Shown here piece by piece: positions 1 to 5,897 of a stretch of 31,651 nt of DNA. The DNA is taken from NCBI GenBank assembly GCA_963608705.1, contig CAVDHB010000069.1, positions 1 through 31,651 of the forward strand, read 5' to 3'. This DNA is from CAVDHB01 sp963608705. Lineage in GTDB: Bacteria > Bacteroidota > Bacteroidia > Bacteroidales > Bacteroidaceae. Below the pieces are notes generated by a model. The model worked only from the letters and a program-made list of their open reading frames with translations. It did not search any database and was not told the origin of the DNA. Numbering within the stretch: the first letter of the stretch is position 1; each line of letters opens with the position of its first letter. Made by a program: the position numbers and the translations under genes.

Positions 1-14
1 CTGATGTTGAAACT

Positions 15-455
15 TTATGCAAATATACAACGATTAAATAATATACAATGATTAAAATACCCATCTAATTGTTTTTCCCCATCTTTTGCCCCAATCTTAT
101 TTTCTAAAATCAACGCCTTTTGTTGTTTTCTATCTATTATGAATATATCAATATGCTTATATTCAGTCCAACAGGAGGATGAAGGATAAACTTCAACGTC
201 CTTTTCGACTTTCATTTTACTATTAATCGCCTTTAGAAATAATTGCAGCGGCAATTTACCCATATTATGCTTACCTTTCGGATCTAATGAGCTTGACAAA
301 AAACGAGAATGAAGCCGTACTTCATCTTTCTCTTTCAATAAGCAAGAAAACAAATTAAAACAATCCATCTGCTCCATGGTAGAGTCTATTTGATGAAATA
401 GACTCTTCACGGCAGATAACATCTTAATTATATCCTGACTCAGATTTCTCTCCAT
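15..455 (-). CDS. PD-(D/E)XK nuclease-family protein, C-terminally truncated
   Basis: The 146-aa product starts at an ATG four bases after the TerB-like gene and is the last gene of the left operon. Residues 30-135 resemble the N-terminal half of the large PD-(D/E)XK family often found in phage and defence contexts: an early KDEVRLHSRFL segment, a D-P-K-G block, then HIDIFIID followed by ALILENKIGA, which fits the catalytic D...ExK pattern, and a GEKQLDGYF helix. From memory, related proteins run to several hundred residues. This one stops shortly after the catalytic core, and its last dozen residues (NHCILF/NRCIFA) come from a tandem 18-bp repeat, not from a family-like sequence. I infer truncation by a rearrangement or frameshift, so it may be inactive. 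The family call is fairly safe; whether it belongs functionally to the operon is uncertain. Confidence 0.65.
   Translation of the reverse strand: MERNLSQDIIKMLSAVKSLFHQIDSTMEQMDCFNLFSCLLKEKDEVRLHSRFLSSSLDPKGKHNMGKLPLQLFLKAINSKMKVEKDVEVYPSSSCWTEYKHIDIFIIDRKQQKALILENKIGAKDGEKQLDGYFNHCILFNRCIFA
19..57 (-). promoter_or_regulatory. tandem 18-bp repeat forming a Bacteroides-type promoter pointing out of the window
   Basis: Positions 22-39 and 40-57 are two tandem copies of an 18-bp unit differing at two positions. On the minus strand they yield TTG (46-48), an 18-bp spacer and TATATTTGC (19-27), close to the Bacteroidota consensus. The promoter lies inside the 3' end of the truncated nuclease gene and would drive a gene left of the window. 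Confidence 0.4.
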
Positions 456-459
456 TAAA

Positions 460-834
460 TCAGATTTTTAAAGTTTCTTTCCACTTTTCAAAATTCTCAA
501 CTTCGTTCTCCTCAAGCACATTGTCAGCATTGATGACCGCTTTAATCACATTGCTTAAGCCATCAATTGTTTTCTCTTTATCAGAATCACTCATCGTTAC
601 AATCAATTCTTTGGTTTCAGAGATAATAGAATCTATATTTAAGTTTTGATTCTCTATATCTTTAATTTCAAGTTGAACTTCTTCGCTTATAAGCTGATTC
701 TCTACTAACAAGTGAAGATAATTATGAATGAAATTCTTCTCCCTCATATCATAATCACCATCACATTTCGCAAAGAAGAAAGCAGTTTTGGCCGTTATAA
801 CGGCCACTGCTTCATCAATAGTTTTCTTGTACAT
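460..834 (-). CDS. TerB-like protein
   Basis: This is a 124-aa soluble helical protein with two acidic motifs typical of the TerB/DjlA N-terminal fold: AKCDGDYDMREKNFI near residues 23-37 and VINADNVLEENEVENF near the C-terminus. TerB-like domains bind metal at such Asp/Glu-rich loops and occur in tellurite-resistance and membrane-stress or conflict systems. The ATG at 834 is preferred over an in-frame TTG at 840 because AAGG lies a suitable distance upstream of it. The gene sits 10 nt after the AAA+ ATPase gene and 4 nt before the nuclease fragment, so it is almost certainly co-transcribed with them. I infer that it partners the ATPase. It is not a full ter operon, because no TerD or TerC genes are visible. 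Confidence 0.7.
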   Translation of the reverse strand: MYKKTIDEAVAVITAKTAFFFAKCDGDYDMREKNFIHNYLHLLVENQLISEEVQLEIKDIENQNLNIDSIISETKELIVTMSDSDKEKTIDGLSNVIKAVINADNVLEENEVENFEKWKETLKI

Positions 835-844
835 TTCCAATCCC

Positions 845-2149
845 TTATTTAGTTACATTATTAGGAGTCTCTTCTTTATCCACTACTCCTACAGAATCGA
901 CACTTTCCTTATCCTTTAGAAGAGTATTCTCCTTAGCCTGTTTTTTAAAAGCTCGGAGAATCTTTTCTTTCTTCTCCTTACCTTCCTCTTCTTTCAAATT
1001 AGTCAGCATTTCCTGACGATGTTCAAAAGACTTCTTGAAGTCCTCATAAGTGAATACGGCATGTTCTTTTTCTCGAGAAGCTTTCGTTATGAGAGTTTCA
1101 AGTATGGCATTCTTAATTTCACGACCAGCCAGACCATCCGTAGACGCACTAAGGGCATCATACTCTTCATCTGTAATAGGATGTTCTAAAGGAACACCAC
1201 TTGGGATCATTGATTTTATAATGGCCTTACGAGCCTCTGCATTGGGCAAGTCAAACTTCAAATGTTTAAGAATACGAGATTCAAACGCCTTGTCAAAGTT
1301 TGAGACAAGATTTGTAGCGAAGATGACCACTCCTGAATACTCCTCTAATAAAATCAACATCTGACTTCTTAAAGAGTTCAAAGCCTGATCTGCTCCTTGA
1401 GTCACATTCTGAATGCGTTTTCCAAGAAAAGAATCGGCCTCATCAAAGAACAACACACAGTCTTCCTTCTTTGCCGTTTCGAATGCCTTCATCAAATTCT
1501 TCGGAGCTTCACCCACATATTTTGATTCAATCTCAGCATAATTGAGAGCCAGAAGTTTCTTACCTAATTTACTTGCGATTGCATGCGCACACATAGTTTT
1601 TCCTGTACCAGGAGGACCATAAAAGTTCAAAACACTTTTAGGAACAGGATCTACTTTCTCAAATCCCCATACTTTGTATATCAAATTCTGGTACTGGATG
1701 ATGTTTAACGCATCTTCTATCTCAGTTTTCAAATCAGCAGGCAATATAACCTGCTCAAATGAATACTTCGGAGTAACAGGAATAAAGGTCAAATCATTAT
1801 CCTTATTTTGCTCTTTATCACGCTCCACTTCTTTAAAATTCAAATGTATATCAAGACAAGCATTGTCAGGGAAACATGCTTGGAATTCCTTTTCCCGATG
1901 AGTCAAATAATCTGTGATTTTCCCCATCAAAGCATTGCTCTGATGAATGGAAAAAGAAGCGTTGCTCTCAAGATTGTACATTGGTTCACCAGATTTACAA
2001 GAAATCACAGACAAAGCCATATTCACTTGTAATATCCTAAAGTCCTCTGTGTTAAGCAAAGACTTTATCTGCTCTCTGAATTCACTTTCAAACTGTTGTA
2101 GAAATGTCACAGTCTGACTTGGAATATTGTCAATTTTATATGCAATCAC
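845..2149 (-). CDS. AAA+ ATPase of the Vps4/katanin (classical AAA) type
   Basis: The 434-aa protein has an N-terminal region (1-140) that I do not recognise, followed by one AAA module. Walker A is GPPGTGKT (178-185), pore loop 1 is KYVG (210-213), Walker B is VLFFDEAD (232-239), sensor 1 is FATN (277-280), and an arginine-finger segment AFESRILKH lies near 288-296. The aromatic pore loop suggests substrate threading rather than DNA unwinding. The C-terminus is a charged Lys/Glu-rich helix. The start is a GTG; the next in-frame ATG would remove 43 residues. It lies 11 nt after a small membrane protein gene and 10 nt before the TerB-like gene. I infer that it remodels the operon's small membrane-associated proteins. 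The exact AAA subfamily is unassigned, and a housekeeping FtsH is ruled out by the lack of a protease domain. Confidence 0.88.
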   Translation of the reverse strand: MIAYKIDNIPSQTVTFLQQFESEFREQIKSLLNTEDFRILQVNMALSVISCKSGEPMYNLESNASFSIHQSNALMGKITDYLTHREKEFQACFPDNACLDIHLNFKEVERDKEQNKDNDLTFIPVTPKYSFEQVILPADLKTEIEDALNIIQYQNLIYKVWGFEKVDPVPKSVLNFYGPPGTGKTMCAHAIASKLGKKLLALNYAEIESKYVGEAPKNLMKAFETAKKEDCVLFFDEADSFLGKRIQNVTQGADQALNSLRSQMLILLEEYSGVVIFATNLVSNFDKAFESRILKHLKFDLPNAEARKAIIKSMIPSGVPLEHPITDEEYDALSASTDGLAGREIKNAILETLITKASREKEHAVFTYEDFKKSFEHRQEMLTNLKEEEGKEKKEKILRAFKKQAKENTLLKDKESVDSVGVVDKEETPNNVTK

Positions 2150-2160
2150 ACCTAAAATCT

Positions 2161-2454
2161 TTATACATATATTTCAGTTCCAGGTTCTAATTCAGAAGAA
2201 ATTCCAGCCTCAGATTGTAGTGATATATTCTGAATATGATTGTCTTCTTCATCAAAGATACCCACTTTCACACTATTACGTTTACACTCCAGAATCTGAG
2301 CCCGAAAAGAGTTGTCAACTCGTTGACCAACTTCTTCAGCAACAGTCCTTTTATCAATAATTCCTTTTATGTAGTAGACAGCAGCTACTGCTAATCCTGC
2401 TATAGGCCCCAATGTAAGAGCAGCCAAAGCCACTTTAAAAACCAAGCCGATCAT
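2161..2454 (-). CDS. small membrane-anchored protein, operon paralogue (97 aa)
   Basis: Residues 1-30 form one hydrophobic segment (FKVALAALTLGPIAGLAVAAVYY) ending before KGIIDKR, so it is predicted to be membrane anchored with a short soluble C-terminal domain. That domain, from VKVGIFDEEDNHIQ to the terminal GTEIYV, can be aligned by eye with the C-termini of the three preceding gene products (a VGIF/GVYNE strand, an acidic turn, a helix, and a terminal hydrophobic strand), with a shorter helix. Its ATG overlaps the upstream stop as ATGA, implying translational coupling. No known family is recognised and the function is unknown. Confidence 0.72.
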   Translation of the reverse strand: MIGLVFKVALAALTLGPIAGLAVAAVYYIKGIIDKRTVAEEVGQRVDNSFRAQILECKRNSVKVGIFDEEDNHIQNISLQSEAGISSELEPGTEIYV

Positions 2455-2864
2455 TGTAACACAACTAATCCATTTGCACCTTTTTGTAACACTTCTGCAA
2501 GTTTCTCATCAAATGATTTACAATGAATAACTTTACAGAAGTTAAGAGTATCGATTGATTCATTGTACACTCCTAATAATATACTGTGATACCCTTCTTT
2601 CTGAAGTTTCTCAGCAGGAGACACTGCATGATTAAACACATTTAATCCGTTTGTTATAAAGGGAGTATCTTTTCTCTTTTGAAGTTTCAACTGCTTGAAA
2701 ACACCCACCACATCATTTAATGTGATTTGTCCATCCACATTCTCTTCTTGCACATCTGCAATAGAAACAACAGACCGCTTCTTTTTATTGGCATAATATA
2801 AAGCCAATCCACCAGCAATTACCACTACAGATATTACTCCTGTTAGTAACAAAGTATTACTCAT
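2451..2864 (-). CDS. small single-pass membrane protein, operon paralogue (137 aa)
   Basis: A transmembrane helix at residues 5-25 (LLTGVISVVVIAGGLALYY) is followed by KKKR, which by the positive-inside rule places the C-terminal domain in the cytoplasm. The soluble part shares clear blocks with the next upstream gene product: VVGxFKxLxL...DTPFI, then GVYNE, and a C-terminal KGxNGLVVLQ. These two are unmistakable paralogues with different N-terminal anchors. The gene lies 13 nt after its paralogue and overlaps the 97-aa gene by 4 nt. I know no named family for it. I infer a scaffold or target of the AAA+ ATPase. Confidence 0.75.
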   Translation of the reverse strand: MSNTLLLTGVISVVVIAGGLALYYANKKKRSVVSIADVQEENVDGQITLNDVVGVFKQLKLQKRKDTPFITNGLNVFNHAVSPAEKLQKEGYHSILLGVYNESIDTLNFCKVIHCKSFDEKLAEVLQKGANGLVVLQ

Positions 2865-2877
2865 GATTTATTTCTAT

Positions 2878-3228
2878 TTATTGTAGTACAACTAATCCGT
2901 TTTGACCTTTATCCAGTATTTCTTGAGTTTTCTGATCCAATTGATCAGCCTGAAGCATTTGACCTTGTTCGATTGTATTGGTATCTTCATTATATACACC
3001 AGCGAAAATACCCACATCCTCCACGGGAGCATTATGTATCATGTTTTTGAGTTGCTCCGAATCCATGATAAAAGGCGTATCTCGTTCCCGCCGTAAATGC
3101 AAGTCTTTAAAATAGCCTACCACATGTCTGAAGAAATTCAAGACACCATGTATAACCTTTCTTACTATATGTTTTACATACTCAAAGAAAGTTCTCAATG
3201 CACTAGAAATAGAAGAGAATATACTCAT
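2878..3228 (-). CDS. small amphipathic/membrane-associated protein, operon paralogue (116 aa)
   Basis: The N-terminal 45 residues (FSSISSALRTFF...VLNFFRHVVGYF) form a long amphipathic, cationic-aromatic helix rather than a clean transmembrane segment, suggesting peripheral membrane binding. The rest is homologous to the 137-aa neighbour: VVGYFKDLHL, DTPFI, FAGVYNEDTN, and the C-terminus DKGQNGLVVLQ. The ATG at 3228 overlaps the previous stop as TGATG and is preferred over a GTG one codon earlier. Function unknown. Confidence 0.73.
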   Translation of the reverse strand: MSIFSSISSALRTFFEYVKHIVRKVIHGVLNFFRHVVGYFKDLHLRRERDTPFIMDSEQLKNMIHNAPVEDVGIFAGVYNEDTNTIEQGQMLQADQLDQKTQEILDKGQNGLVVLQ

Positions 3229-3656
3229 CACTTTAAAATAATTAGTTGTTTATCTGAAAACAAAGACAATAAGTCTCTGCTTAATCCTTCGCACATAATA
3301 ATGACATACTTGTTTTGCTCCATAGGCAATAACTCACGGTCTTTTGCGTAAGCAATATAAACGATATAGCCTTTACCATCCTCGTCATCTTTTTTCATTA
3401 CGCAAACCTCATTTGCATCAGGTACACGATTCTCCTTTGCAATAGTCACCAACCCTTCTTTGTTCAAGAAATCTTTTTGTACCTTATTGACATTTGCCGA
3501 AGGAGCGACCTGTGAGATTTTATCCCAACTTTTTCCTAAAGTTTCAAAGATTGTTTCCAAAGAGGAAATAATCGTTTGAATGACAGGAGCAGCCTTTTGT
3601 GCAGCATCTCCAACTTTTTCGGCTATTTTAGCTGCTTCATTTAGTTTATTTATCAT
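3228..3656 (-). CDS. small amphipathic protein, probable divergent operon paralogue (142 aa)
   Basis: Residues 1-50 form an amphipathic helix rich in Ala, Ile and Lys (AAKIAEKVGDAAQKAAPVIQ), apolipoprotein-like, with no true transmembrane segment. Residues 80-142 contain a GYIVYIAYAKD strand, a polar stretch, LSRDLLSLFSDK and the C-terminal QLIILK. This follows the order of the GVYNE...KGxNGLVVLQ domain of the next two genes, so I propose the same domain fold, although identity is too low to be certain by eye. It is tightly packed between its neighbours (11 nt after the 73-aa gene, 1-nt overlap with the next). Confidence 0.7.
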   Translation of the reverse strand: MINKLNEAAKIAEKVGDAAQKAAPVIQTIISSLETIFETLGKSWDKISQVAPSANVNKVQKDFLNKEGLVTIAKENRVPDANEVCVMKKDDEDGKGYIVYIAYAKDRELLPMEQNKYVIIMCEGLSRDLLSLFSDKQLIILK

Positions 3657-3667
3657 ATTGTATTGAA

Positions 3668-3889
3668 TTAATCCAACTTCTTAAACTCAAAATCATTCAC
3701 ATTGCAGCATGCCTTCTTATAATCGAAAGCATAAATCCGCATATACGCTTCTTGCACTTCCTTCGCTCCGTTATTGAACGGAGAATTAGTGTGTTGAGCT
3801 GTCGTTACCGTCACTACCATTTCGGGAGTGAGAACCGTGCCGTTGGTGCGCTTGATGCGCTTCGGCTTTACTTGAAACACTTTGCTCAT
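3668..3889 (-). CDS. hypothetical protein, first gene of the operon (73 aa)
   Basis: This short basic-then-mixed protein (KVFQVKPKRIKRTNG at the N-terminus; MRIYAFDYKKACCNVNDFEF near the C-terminus, with a Cys pair) has no membrane segment and no family I recognise. The start ATG has GAAAGGAAT just upstream on the minus strand, an unusually clear ribosome-binding sequence for this phylum. Base composition is visibly less AT-rich than in the following genes, so it may have joined the operon separately. It is probably co-transcribed with the 142-aa gene 11 nt downstream. Confidence 0.6.
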   Translation of the reverse strand: MSKVFQVKPKRIKRTNGTVLTPEMVVTVTTAQHTNSPFNNGAKEVQEAYMRIYAFDYKKACCNVNDFEFKKLD

Positions 3890-4483
3890 AGATTCCTTTC
3901 AGTTGATGTTATTTACATTTTACCAGTACCATTTATGAGAGCGACGCAGGATACGTTAAAAGAGGCGTGGATTCCCACATCCACACTTTCCGAAAGTCAG
4001 GCTCTGGTAAAACCTCTAAGAAGGAAAATACGAAAGAGGAATCCACACCTTATGCAGGCGTGAATTCGCTCAGACTATTTCCGCTCGTTCTTAGGATCAT
4101 TAAATTTACCAGATTCGACTTTCCTAACGGCGTTGTCTGTGCGCACACATCGTTTGACTTGCAAACTTGCGCAAAAATACAAATTTTATTTCTTTGCGAC
4201 AAGTTTCTCACAAGATTTCGTGGATTCCTCTTAATATTTGATGAGATATGTGCAAACAGTCATAAATGTCCCTCTACCCACCCTCGTTCCGCCACACAGC
4301 CGGCAATGGTAATGCACTGTAAGACCCCTCTCGGTCGTATGCAAGGTGCGCTTGTGCACAGTGCGTTGGATGCACGGTGAATCAGCTTTCCTTTCCTTAG
4401 ACATAAGATGAGAGAATATGACCTGTCGCCAGATCGCTTGCCTCCACTGTCTTTACGGGAACTATTCCTCGGATATCGACCTG
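3890..4483. other. gene-free region with inverted repeats
   Basis: I see no credible gene here. On the minus strand it is a long leader for the left operon. It holds an inverted repeat GTGGAT-6-ATCCAC (about 3966-3983) and a distant 13-bp inverted pair, AAGAGGAATCCAC at 4034-4046 and its complement at 4220-4232. A further 7-bp pair is GCACTGT (4314-4320) and ACAGTGC (4358-4364). It separates the AT-rich operon from the DIP1984 gene and may mark an island boundary. Confidence 0.4.
4171..4203 (-). promoter_or_regulatory. possible promoter of the AAA+/TerB operon
   Basis: On the minus strand, CTTG (4200-4203) is followed after 20 bp by TATTTTTGC (4171-4179), matching the Bacteroidota -33/-7 pattern. 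It would give a leader of roughly 270 nt before the 73-aa gene. A closer promoter was not seen. Confidence 0.4.
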
Positions 4484-4936
4484 TCAAACCAAGTCAAACA
4501 TCCAGTTCAGTTGTTGTATTTTCAGGTCAAGTTCACGCAACTGCTTTGCGTATGAGTCGGCTTTCTTCCGCAACTCCTTCACATCGACAGTACGCACATA
4601 CTTTATCTCGTTACGGCTGAAACGGTCGCCGTTGTCTGTCACATGGCCAAGAACACCTTTCATGATAGACACACGCATTGACAGTACGTCACGCCTTGCG
4701 ATAAGTTTTGTGATGCTTTCACCGTCGTGTACCACTTGCATATTGGTGGCGTTTATGCGAAATATGATGTCCTCAAGGGCGGACAGAGTTTCTTGAAGTT
4801 CCCCGAACAGCTCATCGACGTTCTCTGTAGGCGTGTCGCCTTCTTGAACCTTGGAGCTGTCATTGATCCGTTCTTTCAACTGCTCGACCTTTTTCTGCAA
4901 GTCGGCTCTGATACTCAATGCTTCTGCTAACTTCAT
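4484..4936 (-). CDS. DIP1984-family protein
   Basis: The 150-aa protein is predominantly coiled-coil and opens with MKLAEALSIRADLQKKVEQLKERI. It also has KVQEGDTPTENVDEL, RINATN, a central RRDVLSMRVSIMK helix, and SRNEIKYVRTVDVKELRKKAD, all of which I recognise as the pattern of the DIP1984 family (named from Corynebacterium diphtheriae), whose biochemical role I do not know. It is monocistronic by spacing. Its promoter region shares a 39-bp element with rtcB and the glycosylase-like gene in this window, so I infer a role in the same response, perhaps RNA or DNA damage. Full family length, no truncation. Confidence 0.85.
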   Translation of the reverse strand: MKLAEALSIRADLQKKVEQLKERINDSSKVQEGDTPTENVDELFGELQETLSALEDIIFRINATNMQVVHDGESITKLIARRDVLSMRVSIMKGVLGHVTDNGDRFSRNEIKYVRTVDVKELRKKADSYAKQLRELDLKIQQLNWMFDLV

Positions 4937-4960
4937 ATCTTATCTGTTTTAATTTCTGAT

Positions 4961-4999
4961 GCAAAGGTAAGTGGCACCTGTTTCAATTTGCGGTACAAG
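4961..4999 (-). promoter_or_regulatory. promoter with shared operator, upstream of DIP1984 gene
   Basis: On the minus strand CTTGTA, exactly 24 bp, then TACCTTTGC. The spacer contains GCA and TGnnACA at the same positions as in the elements at 5852-5890 and 10711-10749. TACCTTTGC is a good -7 box, but no TTG lies at the usual 19-20 bp, which suggests that a bound regulator compensates. It lies 24 nt before the start codon. Confidence 0.6.
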
Positions 5000-5033
5000 A
5001 CAAAAGAAATTTCAAAATACCGCTTTACAGATT

Positions 5034-5783
5034 TCATCTTATCTTCACTCCTGCCTCCATCAATGCCGTCATCATCTGATTGTAGAAGTCCTCCTCAGTA
5101 ATAAAGTGGTATGACAGATGGTATGAGTCGATGACTATCTTGCCTGTTGACGGCGACACATACACCCAGTCGTTCTTCTTCACAAGGTCGGTGTAGCAAT
5201 GTGCCGCCACGAAATCCTTTATCAGGCTGCTTCCCCCACAGCATACTATCACATTGGCATCGAGATTGATAATCTGCCTTGTGAGCAAGTCGGCGTATAC
5301 GTCCATGAATGTTTTCAACCGCTTGTGACTTATGCTTCCGCCACCAGGCTGCTTCTTGCAGTTGATTCGCGCCGTGGTCATATTGTCAAAAATAGTGTAA
5401 GGTACTTCTTCCACACTTTCGTAATCCAAACGGCTGTTGTTGGCAAAGGAATTAATCCCTGCCGCAATGCGCATCATGTTTTTGCAGAACAATGCCGTAA
5501 CCTGCGGAGTGGAAGTGCCGTTCTTCCGTCCGGTCTCATACCGAATGTCCCAAGCCTCGTCATCGTTCAAGTCCTTAGTCAGAAACAACAGACGCAACTT
5601 GCTATTCTTCCATTTCATCTCCTCATCGCCACTTGGCTCACGGCTCCAAAAGCCATCCTCCGAATACTGGAACTTGCCTTTGTTGTGCAACCCGTCATAG
5701 GCTATCTTGACTTCACCACGCTCTGTGGAGCGCAATTTCCAGTCCTTCAAGATAGAGTTATTAACTTCTGTAATATTCATCAT
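5034..5783 (-). CDS. hypothetical protein, weakly uracil-DNA-glycosylase-like (249 aa)
   Basis: The soluble 249-aa protein has an early hydrophobic strand plus acidic loop (LLFLTKDLNDDEAWD, residues 65-79), a later strand-loop VIVCCGGSSLIKDF and a C-terminal DSYHLSYHF. This order (strand with a motif-1-like loop, central VxxxGG strand, His-containing motif-2-like loop) resembles the uracil-DNA glycosylase superfamily fold. However, the usual GExPG and HPS motifs are absent, so catalytic activity is unproven. Two consecutive ATGs could start it. It shares its upstream regulatory element with rtcB and the DIP1984 gene. The gene itself is secure; the functional call is tentative. Confidence 0.6.
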   Translation of the reverse strand: MMNITEVNNSILKDWKLRSTERGEVKIAYDGLHNKGKFQYSEDGFWSREPSGDEEMKWKNSKLRLLFLTKDLNDDEAWDIRYETGRKNGTSTPQVTALFCKNMMRIAAGINSFANNSRLDYESVEEVPYTIFDNMTTARINCKKQPGGGSISHKRLKTFMDVYADLLTRQIINLDANVIVCCGGSSLIKDFVAAHCYTDLVKKNDWVYVSPSTGKIVIDSYHLSYHFITEEDFYNQMMTALMEAGVKIR

Positions 5784-5851
5784 ATCAAAGAATTAATTAA
5801 ATGTAGTTGTTCCTCTAAGCATATTCGTTTCCCTCATTTCTATTTACGAAC

Positions 5852-5890
5852 GCAAAGGTAAGAACCAGGTGTCACAGATTGCGATACAAG
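5852..5890 (-). promoter_or_regulatory. promoter with shared operator, upstream of glycosylase-like gene
   Basis: On the minus strand CTTGTA, exactly 24 bp, TACCTTTGC, with GCA and TGnnACA inside the spacer, as in the other two copies. It sits just downstream of the stop of the AAA-ATPase/nuclease gene and about 70 nt before the start codon it serves. Confidence 0.6.
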
Positions 5891-5897
5891 AGGAAGG

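Noticed and set aside
460..834. A classical tellurite-resistance (ter) operon
   Set aside because: Only a TerB-like protein is present; no TerA, TerC, TerD/E or TerZ homologue is visible among the neighbours.
4260..4487. A 75-codon minus-strand frame upstream of the operon leader
   Set aside because: It is low-complexity, Arg/Gly/Cys-rich with no domain and no start-site signal, it overlaps the DIP1984 gene end by a few bases, and it looks non-coding.
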